Shown piece by piece: positions 1 to 5,290 of a stretch of 5,290 bases of DNA (the first letter of the stretch is position 1; each line of letters starts with the position of its first letter). The notes beneath the pieces were generated by a model. That model was not told where the DNA came from. It did no database searches and worked only from the letters and a program-made list of their open reading frames with translations. The DNA lies in contig WJKD01000930.1 in assembly GCA_014729315.1 (NCBI GenBank), forward strand, positions 1 to 5,290, read 5' to 3'. The stretch is from Promethearchaeota archaeon (GTDB taxonomy: Archaea > Asgardarchaeota > Lokiarchaeia > Sigynarchaeales > SOKP01). A program made the position numbers and the translations under genes.

Positions 1-245
1 AATTAGGTCAACGCCTTCGGAATGTAAAATGAAAAATGCAAAATTAAAAATCAAAAACAACATCAGAGCAGAGAGTTTTAGCATCCCGCTTGGCTCCCAT
101 AATTTTTCATTTTTAATTCTCAATTTTTAATTCCGAAGGCTGTCTCAAACCCACCGGACTAATTAGGTCAATTTCTACGATATGCAGCGGATTTTGACAG
201 TGTTCAAAGCACCGGGTCTCAAACCCACCTGACTGATTAGGTCAA
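1..245 (-). CRISPR. Leader-proximal end of a CRISPR array, running off the left edge
   Basis: Two full 30-nt repeats lie at 142-171 and 216-245. They share 28 of 30 positions and differ at repeat positions 15 (G/T) and 20 (A/G), read on the plus strand. Positions 1-11 match the last 11 nt of the 142-171 copy, so a third repeat is cut by the window edge. The 44-nt spacer at 172-215 is unique and fits type III spacer lengths. The slot at 12-141 is 130 nt and holds a palindromic element. On the minus strand each repeat ends in GGGTTTGAGAC, giving a presumed 5' crRNA handle of TTTGAGAC, similar to known handles of the ATTGAAAC kind. This end and the promoter at 262-290 support minus-strand transcription, the same direction as the cas genes. 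The outermost repeat being the variant one is odd for a leader end. With so few units the exact repeat ends are uncertain: three more T residues are shared at 172-174 and 246-248. Confidence 0.8.
13..140. repeat. 128-bp AT-rich palindromic (MITE-like) element in a spacer slot
   Basis: The ends are an 11-bp perfect inverted repeat, GCCTTCGGAAT at 13-23 and ATTCCGAAGGC at 130-140. Inside these, both arms are built from similar AT-rich words (AAAATGAAAAATG, AATTAAAAAT), so imperfect pairing can continue for about 25 bp more. A less AT-biased centre lies at about 58-98. There is no open reading frame of note, so it would be a non-autonomous element or a structural repeat. Only one nucleotide separates each end from the flanking CRISPR repeats, so it occupies the whole spacer position. 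In pre-crRNA it would fold into a long hairpin. Whether it has copies elsewhere in the genome cannot be told from here. Confidence 0.7.
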
Positions 246-261
246 TTTGGGTTATATGAGA

Positions 262-290
262 TATATAAAAGTGGGAATCGAAATTGTCAA
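262..290 (-). promoter_or_regulatory. Sigma70-like promoter in the CRISPR leader
   Basis: On the minus strand a perfect -35 hexamer TTGACA (285-290) is followed by a 17-bp spacer and a -10-like TATATA (262-267), which matches four of six consensus bases. Transcription would start near 255, about 10 nt before the first repeat at 245. It lies in the 66-nt space between the last gene and the array (246-311), which has no other visible feature and no terminator hairpin. It gives the array its own transcription in addition to readthrough from the genes. If the host uses a Bacteroidota-type sigma factor with different promoter elements, this match would mean less. Confidence 0.6.
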
Positions 291-311
291 AGAACAGATG
301 AGAATACAAAA

Positions 312-1073
312 TTAAACGTCATGAACAATATTCCGGCTTGCTGCAAAAATTTGAGAGCTTAGCGTTCCTGGCATATTTGATAGAACGAAATTATCAAAAG
401 ATTGCAAAATTTCGGTATTTAATCGTTCTTTACCGGTGTAGTAAATTACAATACAGCTTTTTAAAGAGTTTACCTCCTGCTCGACCAATACCCTTTTTAA
501 TCGCACAATGTCATCATCTGAGTAAGCCCGATAAACAATTATTCCTTCCCTTAAATTTACGTCAAGACCTTCATAAGATTCTAAATGAAGATATTTAAGT
601 CCTTCAAGCCGCTGTCTTTCTGCATCGAAATCTTTTCGAGGAATGTAAATTTTCCATTTTCTGGGATCAAGTTTGTAAATTGCAAAACCGACTTCTTCTT
701 CAAATCTTTGTATAAGTTTAAATTTAGCTTCTTCTATTTCTTTTTCAAATTTTTGAATTACATTTATGTTGGCTTTTTTTATTCTTCGCCTAAAATTTAA
801 AAATAAGCCGCTACCAAATAAGACCACGATGACTGAACCAAGTGAAGTTATCAAATCAATTTTTTGATTGATCTGTTGGGCGTTTTGAGTGAGCTCTTTT
901 TTGTGTAAGTTCAATTGAGCAGTTTGATTATCATTTATGCGCTTTTCAATTTTTTCGGCTTGTTCATTTACGATAACTTTAACTCGGTCTTCGGTAAGGG
1001 AATTATTCTGCGATTCTTCTTGAGCAGATAAAATAAATGGAAATAAAGCAATCAAAATGACTATTTTTTTCAT
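312..1073 (-). CDS. Membrane protein with signal peptide, one TM span and unknown cytoplasmic domain
   Basis: This 253-aa protein is not recognised by name. Residues 1-17 look like a signal peptide: MKK, a hydrophobic core, then a likely cut after FILSA; there is no lipobox cysteine. Residues about 25-73 are polar and helical, probably a periplasmic coiled coil. A membrane span follows at about 76-94 (TSLGSVIVVLFGSGLFLNF), then RRRIKK, which by the positive-inside rule places the rest in the cytoplasm. A charged helix at about 100-130 leads to a domain at about 130-253 with an apparent beta-alpha-beta-alpha order: EGIIVYRAY, an acidic DDD helix, CIVIYYTGKERL, and FDNFVLSNMPGTL. I see no nuclease, protease or CARF signature that I can name. 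The start at 1073 is preferred to the longer frame beginning at 1118, because GGAGG at 1082-1086 sits 8 nt upstream and the signal peptide begins there. It is last in the operon, next to the CRISPR leader. A membrane effector or an anchor for the preceding gene is a positional guess, in analogy to membrane accessory proteins of type III systems such as Cam1 or Csx23. Confidence 0.85.
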   Translation of the reverse strand: MKKIVILIALFPFILSAQEESQNNSLTEDRVKVIVNEQAEKIEKRINDNQTAQLNLHKKELTQNAQQINQKIDLITSLGSVIVVLFGSGLFLNFRRRIKKANINVIQKFEKEIEEAKFKLIQRFEEEVGFAIYKLDPRKWKIYIPRKDFDAERQRLEGLKYLHLESYEGLDVNLREGIIVYRAYSDDDIVRLKRVLVEQEVNSLKSCIVIYYTGKERLNTEILQSFDNFVLSNMPGTLSSQIFAASRNIVHDV

Positions 1074-1081
1074 ATATACAA

Positions 1082-1086
1082 CCTCC
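1082..1086 (-). promoter_or_regulatory. Ribosome binding site fixing the start of the membrane protein
   Basis: GGAGG on the minus strand lies 8 nt before the ATG at 1071-1073. It selects the MKKIVIL start over two in-frame upstream ATGs (1116-1118 and 1086-1088). The nearer of these overlaps the GGAGG itself. Confidence 0.85.
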
Positions 1087-1129
1087 ATTAACGAATTTTC
1101 AATAAAAAAAAATAACAATAGTTAATTAT

Positions 1130-1867
1130 TCAAAGACGTTCTTGCTGTAAAAGGCTTTCTAAAATTTCGTTCTTGCCAATTAATTTATGCTTTTCATTGT
1201 TTAAAACTTTATTCTGTTTTTCTAAATGACTTGTTAACTCTTTATAAAAGGCTAATTCTGTTTCGTAACCTCCTAATTTCTCTTTTTCTATTAGCTCATT
1301 CAATCTTCTATTTTCATCCTTCAATTCTTTATTAAAAATTTTTAGTTCATTGAATTCTTTGTAAGTTACAGCAGTTTTTCCTATAATCCCAATAATATTT
1401 CCTAAGATATCATGAACTGGATTGTCTGAATTTTGGTGTTTTGCTTTTTCAAATGCTTTAATCCTTCGTTTTAAATCTCTTTTAAAATGCTCCGGTCCGT
1501 CCAACTCTCTAGAATAAAAAATAACTCGATAGTTTGCAAGATCAAATGGTATCTCTTCACCTTTACGGATAATCGGAATTGTACCATAACGGAAAAGAAC
1601 ATGCCTTACACCCATCTCATAAAAAACATTTGCATTTTTGCCGCTTAAATCAGCAATTACGAGTTCAGAATCATATAATGATTCAATAATATGGCGAGTA
1701 ATACTGCCCAAGTGCTCCAGTTCATCAGCTCTGACAGGATAATAATTGCAGCTTTCAACGACCGGATGTATTAATAATTTATATATTTTTGTATTAATAT
1801 CATACTCTTCCGTTCCCTTTTTGCCAAAGGGCATGATTACAAAACACTTTCTATTTTGCACTGACAT
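1130..1867 (-). CDS. Nucleoside deoxyribosyltransferase/TIR-like domain protein with C-terminal coiled coil
   Basis: This 245-aa soluble protein has no signal peptide. Residues about 7-125 form a Rossmann-like domain. In order it shows FVIMPFG (9-15), RADE (46-49), LVIADLSGKNANVFYEMG (69-86) and IPFDL (106-110). This pattern is typical of the large, loosely annotated family related to nucleoside 2-deoxyribosyltransferases and TIR domains. The glutamate of NVFYEMG (E84) is in the place of the catalytic glutamate, and D73 and N80 are also conserved-looking. Known relatives break N-glycosidic bonds of nucleotides or NAD, but the substrate here is unknown. Residues about 170-245 are a Lys/Glu/Leu/Asn-rich coiled coil, which suggests oligomerisation or a partner. 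I see no CARF, SAVED or other ligand sensor. It starts 92 nt after csm4 and is followed 56 nt later by the membrane protein, which makes it a candidate accessory effector. The start at 1867 is chosen over 1900 because AAAGGGAG lies 9 nt upstream. Confidence 0.85.
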   Translation of the reverse strand: MSVQNRKCFVIMPFGKKGTEEYDINTKIYKLLIHPVVESCNYYPVRADELEHLGSITRHIIESLYDSELVIADLSGKNANVFYEMGVRHVLFRYGTIPIIRKGEEIPFDLANYRVIFYSRELDGPEHFKRDLKRRIKAFEKAKHQNSDNPVHDILGNIIGIIGKTAVTYKEFNELKIFNKELKDENRRLNELIEKEKLGGYETELAFYKELTSHLEKQNKVLNNEKHKLIGKNEILESLLQQERL

Positions 1868-1876
1868 ATTTATTTT

Positions 1877-1884
1877 CTCCCTTT
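1877..1884 (-). promoter_or_regulatory. Ribosome binding site deciding the start of the TIR/NDT-like gene
   Basis: AAAGGGAG on the minus strand lies 9 nt before the ATG at 1865-1867. The in-frame ATG 11 codons further up, at 1898-1900, has no comparable site. The rest of the 92-nt gap after csm4 (1868-1959) is AT-rich and shows no convincing terminator or promoter. Confidence 0.8.
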
Positions 1885-1959
1885 GATCTGAAGAAATCAT
1901 GTTGTTATTTCTTAAAACAAAATAGAACAGTATTAGTTTTTAAGGATTGACTTATAAAC

Positions 1960-2961
1960 CTAAAATCCTATCCAATACCCCATTCCATTCCTATGAATAC
2001 GATGCCAGTTTTTTACTTTCTTTTCCTGATCAAACCATCTATCTGGTGTAACATCAATCAATCTACCTGGTGATGGCAAAGAACTCAGACAACTGCCTTC
2101 CGAAATCATTTCCACTGCCTTCTTTTTCAATTGAGTTCCAAAATAGGGCGAATTAAAACGGGATTTCCGGTTAATAATGTCGTACCATGAATTTTCCCAA
2201 TCGATTTCACTATAGATTGGATAAAGAGAGAGCAAATAAGCATTGTTTTTTCCGGGATGGTTTGAGAATGCAAACGGTTGCCAACTGACACTCTTCATTT
2301 TAGAGTAGCCGATATTAATTTCGCCACCAAATCCTGCATAATCAGTTAAAAATTGAATTGCGTCTCTAATTCGATCTTCATATCCATCGTTAATGTCCAT
2401 AAAAAAGTACATGTATGTTCCATCGGCATAAATAGTTTCCCCGCGGTGAAAAACACTGGTTTGATTAAGAATCCGATCTTTCGCATTCACCGCCCGGACT
2501 CGTGTTATAAAAAGTTGTCGATAACGATCCCAATCCTCTTGTACATCCTTGATAAATTTATCACGTTCAATATCACGATCCCATTCCATTTCATCTAGCT
2601 GAAGCCATTTATAAAGATTTTCAAGAGAAATAAACTTGACCTTAAATAAATCAGACCAGTCATAGTGATCTGGCAATGGCAATTTGGGCTTGGGCACAAA
2701 AAATAAATCATCTTTTCCGAGGAATACTGAACTGCATCGAAAGGGAAGTTTATTTAATTGATTATCGTAATCGAGGAATTGCTGAATTAATTTTTGTGAA
2801 TCCCCAAATTTATTCTTGCGAGAAAAAGCATGAATTATGGCGCTAAACAATGTATCAGAATGGACCCATTCGGAAACGTTTTCAACGCCTATTCCGGCTG
2901 TATCTGCTCCTATATGAGTAAAACAGCCTGAGACATCAAATATGACTTTGTATGTTTTCAT
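1960..2961 (-). CDS. csm4: Type III-A CRISPR RAMP protein Csm4 (Cas5 group)
   Basis: Csm4 caps the crRNA 5' handle end of the Csm complex and binds Cas10. The 333-aa length is normal for the family. The N-terminal RRM-like region carries the Csm4 signature GIGVENVSEWVHSDTLFSAI (23-42), seen in other Csm4 proteins as a glycine loop followed by HSDTLF. A second glycine-rich stretch, GFGGEINIGYSKM (210-222), is the RAMP G-loop. The C-terminal end with IDVTPD and HRNGMGYWIGF resembles the usual Csm4 tail. The ATG lies 3 nt after the cas10 stop, with AGGAG at 2970-2974 8 nt upstream, so the two are translated from one message. Unusually, csm2 and csm3 are not between cas10 and csm4, and csm5 does not follow. 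A Csx10-type Cas5 protein of subtype III-D is a less likely alternative. The protein has no catalytic role that can be read from the sequence. Confidence 0.9.
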   Translation of the reverse strand: MKTYKVIFDVSGCFTHIGADTAGIGVENVSEWVHSDTLFSAIIHAFSRKNKFGDSQKLIQQFLDYDNQLNKLPFRCSSVFLGKDDLFFVPKPKLPLPDHYDWSDLFKVKFISLENLYKWLQLDEMEWDRDIERDKFIKDVQEDWDRYRQLFITRVRAVNAKDRILNQTSVFHRGETIYADGTYMYFFMDINDGYEDRIRDAIQFLTDYAGFGGEINIGYSKMKSVSWQPFAFSNHPGKNNAYLLSLYPIYSEIDWENSWYDIINRKSRFNSPYFGTQLKKKAVEMISEGSCLSSLPSPGRLIDVTPDRWFDQEKKVKNWHRIHRNGMGYWIGF

Positions 2962-2964
2962 GTA

Positions 2965-5223
2965 TTATTCTCCTTTTTCCCTGAGCAATAACTCCAACCA
3001 GTTTAGCACTACCGGTAGAAAACGAATTGGATTGTTTAATTCTTTTTTCTGGTAGTTCATGTAATGTTCATAAATAGGCAGAAGCTTGTTTTTTATATTT
3101 CGTTCCATTCGTGCATAATTATAAACCAGGTCAATTATGTAAATTACACCATCAGGATAGGTCAAATATTTTTTATGCATATCAAATAATTTGCCAATAA
3201 AATTCCTTGAGTAATGCACAGAAATTTTATTATTATCAACTTCATATATTTCCTTATCCAGAAACATTGATAATGCCTCGATGATATGATTATAAACTTC
3301 ATCCCAATTCGTTGCCAACAGGTATCGATCCTTCAGTTCGGAATTTTGAGAGTTAAGCGCGATAAAACTCGTCAGTTCATCATAAAAGAAAACCATACTA
3401 TTTTTCTTTTGAAGTTTGTTGTCGCCACTATCTCCAAAATTTTTTTTCGCAAAATTCATTTCCGCATCTTTCGCTTTTTTGACAGATATGTAGAAAGGAA
3501 AATTTGCAGTGGAGACATACATTCCGCCTGAGATACCCAAATCCGTATTATTACAAGTAAACTTTTTAAAATTGTCCTGGATGTCAAGAGCAACTTCCGC
3601 AACATCACTCCAGGCTCCGGCTAACAGCAGGTCATCGCCACCGGAATAGATAACAGATAAACAACGAGGTTCATTTTTCCAAACATCCCTTACTACTTTA
3701 AATTCCGGTTTTTCACAAATACGCGTTAATCCGGGTTTAAAAAAATAATCTAACATTCTAGACAATGTTGGGGCGTAGATTAAAAATTCTTGCGGCGTTT
3801 CTGAACCGAGTTTTTCCCGGAATATAGCACCCATATTGTCAACGTCCATAGCTAACGTCGCTATTCTGTTAGCTCCTGTCGCTTTTTTCGCCATATCAAT
3901 AAATTCCAGGGTCACCCTTACACCATCCTCATTTTCTTTTGTCGTATTAAAATTGCCGTAAAACATGAGGGAATTTGAACTCTTATCGAGCCGATTAATG
4001 TTAAACGTTCGTTTTTGATTTTCCTCCGGCTTGGCAAATGGCCAAATATTTTCACCTTCCGCCAAGGGAATTTTAAAATCATTATTTTGAGTTTTAACAA
4101 CATCTATTTTATTTAAATTGTGTAGTACAGCTCCAATCTTTTTAAGTTTTTCACAGAATGGGCAGTAGTTTTCATCATTTAATTTGATATTCCGGTAATC
4201 TGCATGGCATATTCCACAAGTCTTGCCATCTACTTCAACAGGTTTTCCTAAGTTCTTAATTAATATTCTTTTTTTATCGCCCGACCGATTCGGATATAGA
4301 AACTTTTTATTTTTTACCTTGCTTAATTCCACAGTGAACAGATAATTCCATCTCTCTTGTATTATATTTTCAGAACTATTGCGTAATTCAGAATTCGTGA
4401 TTTTAACTTGGGCAAAAGGCATGTGAAGTGAGCCTTGAAATTGATCTATAAAATATGAGTTGATTGCTTCATAGTACTTATTCAACCGGTCATCTAAATT
4501 TTTAATTTCAGGTAGCAGCAAAAGGAAATTACCTCCTCCGGCATACAGGATATTGGCAGAAGTCAATTTCAGATCATCACAAATATCATAAGCAAAGGTC
4601 TTCGTTAAAAGTTCTAAATAGAAAGATCGCGCTCTTAAAACTTTTAATGCATTTTCAGAGCTGATTGTATAGATGAAATCCTGAATTCCTGATAAATCGC
4701 CGATAACAAACCTGAAATCACCGGAAGGATTTGTTGCTATGGCAGCAGCTATTTTAACATATTCAAAAAGAGGCATTGCACAATCTTTCATATTTAAAAT
4801 TGGAAGAAATCCTCCGTATTTTTGCAATACGTTCAATAAAGTTTCCGAGTCAGTTTCCAGAGAAAACTTTTCGAAATCTTCAGATTTATTTTCAAAGACT
4901 GCAGGATCGATATGGGACTCAGATACCGGTAAATTCAACTTTTGGAAATCAAATGCCGGTTGTAAATATTTTTCATCACCAACACTATGATCATTAAAAA
5001 TCCGGATGCTTTCAAATATAGATTTTAACGCATATAATTCTTGATTATTTATTTTGTATCCGGTTTTAAAATCATCTAATAGAGTTTCAGCAGAAGGCAT
5101 AAAGGCAAGCGCTTTGGTCAAAATAGCTTCATCAATTAAATCTTTATCTATATCTTTTCCCCAATAGCGTTCTGCTAAAATTTTTATTCCCCAGAGGAGA
5201 ATATGCTTGCTTTGATCTATCAT
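2965..5223 (-). CDS. cas10: Cas10 (Csm1-type) large subunit, GGDD cyclase intact, HD motif absent
   Basis: Cas10 is the signalling subunit of type III complexes. On target RNA binding, its Palm domain turns ATP into cyclic oligoadenylate. The 752-aa protein shows, in order, an N-terminal region (1-100) with no histidine-aspartate pair or other HD-nuclease motif; Palm1 with GDLSGIQDFIYT (175-186), LRARSFYLELL (196-206) and the degenerate YAGGGNF (227-233); a zinc site with C336, C339, C354 and C357; Palm2 with LAMDVDNMG (457-465), YSGGDDLLLAG (526-536, catalytic GGDD 528-531) and GISGGM (563-568); and an all-helical C-terminal part (about 630-752) as in Csm1. The intact GGDD predicts cyclic oligoadenylate synthesis. 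The missing HD motif predicts no Cas10 DNA cleavage. The start overlaps the preceding stop in ATGA and has GGAGG 4 nt upstream, plus a second AGGAG 10 nt upstream. csm4 follows after 3 nt. The identity is sure; the subtype rests on the Csm4 partner. Confidence 0.97.
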   Translation of the reverse strand: MIDQSKHILLWGIKILAERYWGKDIDKDLIDEAILTKALAFMPSAETLLDDFKTGYKINNQELYALKSIFESIRIFNDHSVGDEKYLQPAFDFQKLNLPVSESHIDPAVFENKSEDFEKFSLETDSETLLNVLQKYGGFLPILNMKDCAMPLFEYVKIAAAIATNPSGDFRFVIGDLSGIQDFIYTISSENALKVLRARSFYLELLTKTFAYDICDDLKLTSANILYAGGGNFLLLLPEIKNLDDRLNKYYEAINSYFIDQFQGSLHMPFAQVKITNSELRNSSENIIQERWNYLFTVELSKVKNKKFLYPNRSGDKKRILIKNLGKPVEVDGKTCGICHADYRNIKLNDENYCPFCEKLKKIGAVLHNLNKIDVVKTQNNDFKIPLAEGENIWPFAKPEENQKRTFNINRLDKSSNSLMFYGNFNTTKENEDGVRVTLEFIDMAKKATGANRIATLAMDVDNMGAIFREKLGSETPQEFLIYAPTLSRMLDYFFKPGLTRICEKPEFKVVRDVWKNEPRCLSVIYSGGDDLLLAGAWSDVAEVALDIQDNFKKFTCNNTDLGISGGMYVSTANFPFYISVKKAKDAEMNFAKKNFGDSGDNKLQKKNSMVFFYDELTSFIALNSQNSELKDRYLLATNWDEVYNHIIEALSMFLDKEIYEVDNNKISVHYSRNFIGKLFDMHKKYLTYPDGVIYIIDLVYNYARMERNIKNKLLPIYEHYMNYQKKELNNPIRFLPVVLNWLELLLREKGE

Positions 5224-5290
5224 ATTGCCTCCTCTCCTAAAATTGCGCGATGCAAGTCTTCCAGCGTTTCGTATGAATTGTCATCAAAAT
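5220..5290 (-). CDS. 3' end of an upstream gene of the cas operon (partial, unidentified)
   Basis: The minus-strand frame starting at 5288 is open and ends at TGA (5220-5222), giving 22 residues: FDDNSYETLEDLHRAILG, then EEAI. Its stop overlaps the cas10 ATG by four bases (ATGA), a classic translational coupling arrangement, so a gene in this frame is likely. The tail is acidic and helical and has no family signature, so it could be another csm subunit, an effector or Cas6. One other frame is open for 17 codons to a TAG at 5237-5239, but it lacks the overlap. Confidence 0.6.
   Translation of the reverse strand, partial: FDDNSYETLEDLHRAILGEEAI

Noticed and set aside
172..215. The 44-nt spacer as a recognisable phage or plasmid fragment
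   Set aside because: It is too short to identify by eye; a search against viral and plasmid sequences would be needed.
338..800. Open frames on the plus strand at 338-598 and 585-800
   Set aside because: They lie fully inside the minus-strand membrane-protein gene, have no ribosome site and encode low-complexity Phe/Lys-rich sequence expected of an antisense frame.
1104..1129. Run of nine T on the minus strand after the TIR/NDT-like gene as a terminator
   Set aside because: The upstream sequence can form only a short A/T stem with no GC, and the run lies just before the ribosome site of the next gene.
1868..1900. N-terminal extension of the TIR/NDT-like protein from the ATG at 1898-1900
   Set aside because: No ribosome site precedes it, whereas AAAGGGAG is well placed for the start at 1867, and the conserved domain begins only after that Met.
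1868..1959. Promoter or terminator in the gap after csm4
   Set aside because: AT-rich words such as TATTTTG resemble parts of a Bacteroidota -7 element, but no properly spaced pair or GC hairpin is present.
2353..4997. Plus-strand frames at 2353-2598, 3286-3531, 4739-4990 and 4776-4997, and a minus-strand 61-codon frame at 3918-4103
   Set aside because: All are embedded in csm4 or cas10, whose protein motifs are unmistakable; the small frames show no family features.
4924..5000. NDHS at Cas10 residues 77-80 as an HD-type motif
   Set aside because: The order and position are wrong for the HD nuclease, and no accompanying metal-binding histidines are seen.

Overview
The window is the 3' part of a type III CRISPR-Cas locus, transcribed leftwards (minus strand), followed by the start of its CRISPR array. 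It is AT-rich. All four complete genes have strong Shine-Dalgarno sites (GGAG, GGAGG or GGGAG). The lineage cannot be fixed from this window. An AT-rich Gram-negative of the Bacteroidota/Ignavibacteriota/Calditrichota type is a weak guess, and the good ribosome sites argue somewhat against typical Bacteroidota.

Layout from right to left, in the direction of transcription: (1) 5220-5290, the last 22 codons of an unidentified gene whose stop overlaps the next start. (2) 2965-5223, cas10 (Csm1 type). It has an intact GGDD cyclase motif and a four-cysteine zinc site, but no recognisable HD nuclease motif. (3) 1960-2961, csm4, 3 nt after cas10. (4) After a 92-nt gap, 1130-1867, a soluble protein with a nucleoside deoxyribosyltransferase/TIR-like N-terminal domain and a C-terminal coiled coil. 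(5) After a 56-nt gap, 312-1073, a signal-peptide and single-span membrane protein with an unrecognised cytoplasmic alpha/beta domain. (6) 246-311, a very short leader with a good sigma70-like promoter (TTGACA, 17 bp, TATATA) pointing into the array. (7) 1-245, the leader-proximal end of the array: two full 30-nt repeats and the edge of a third. The second spacer slot is filled by a 128-bp AT-rich palindromic element instead of a normal spacer.

Likely logic: the Csm complex (the rest of its subunits must lie beyond 5290) recognises foreign RNA with crRNAs from this array. Cas10 lacks an evident DNA nuclease centre but keeps its cyclase motif, so the system probably works through cyclic oligoadenylate signalling plus Csm RNA cleavage. 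No CARF or SAVED sensor is recognisable in the window. The two genes between csm4 and the array hold the place where accessory effectors often sit: a possible nucleotide- or NAD-attacking enzyme and a membrane protein. They are the best candidates for something undescribed, but their link to the CRISPR response is inferred from position only.
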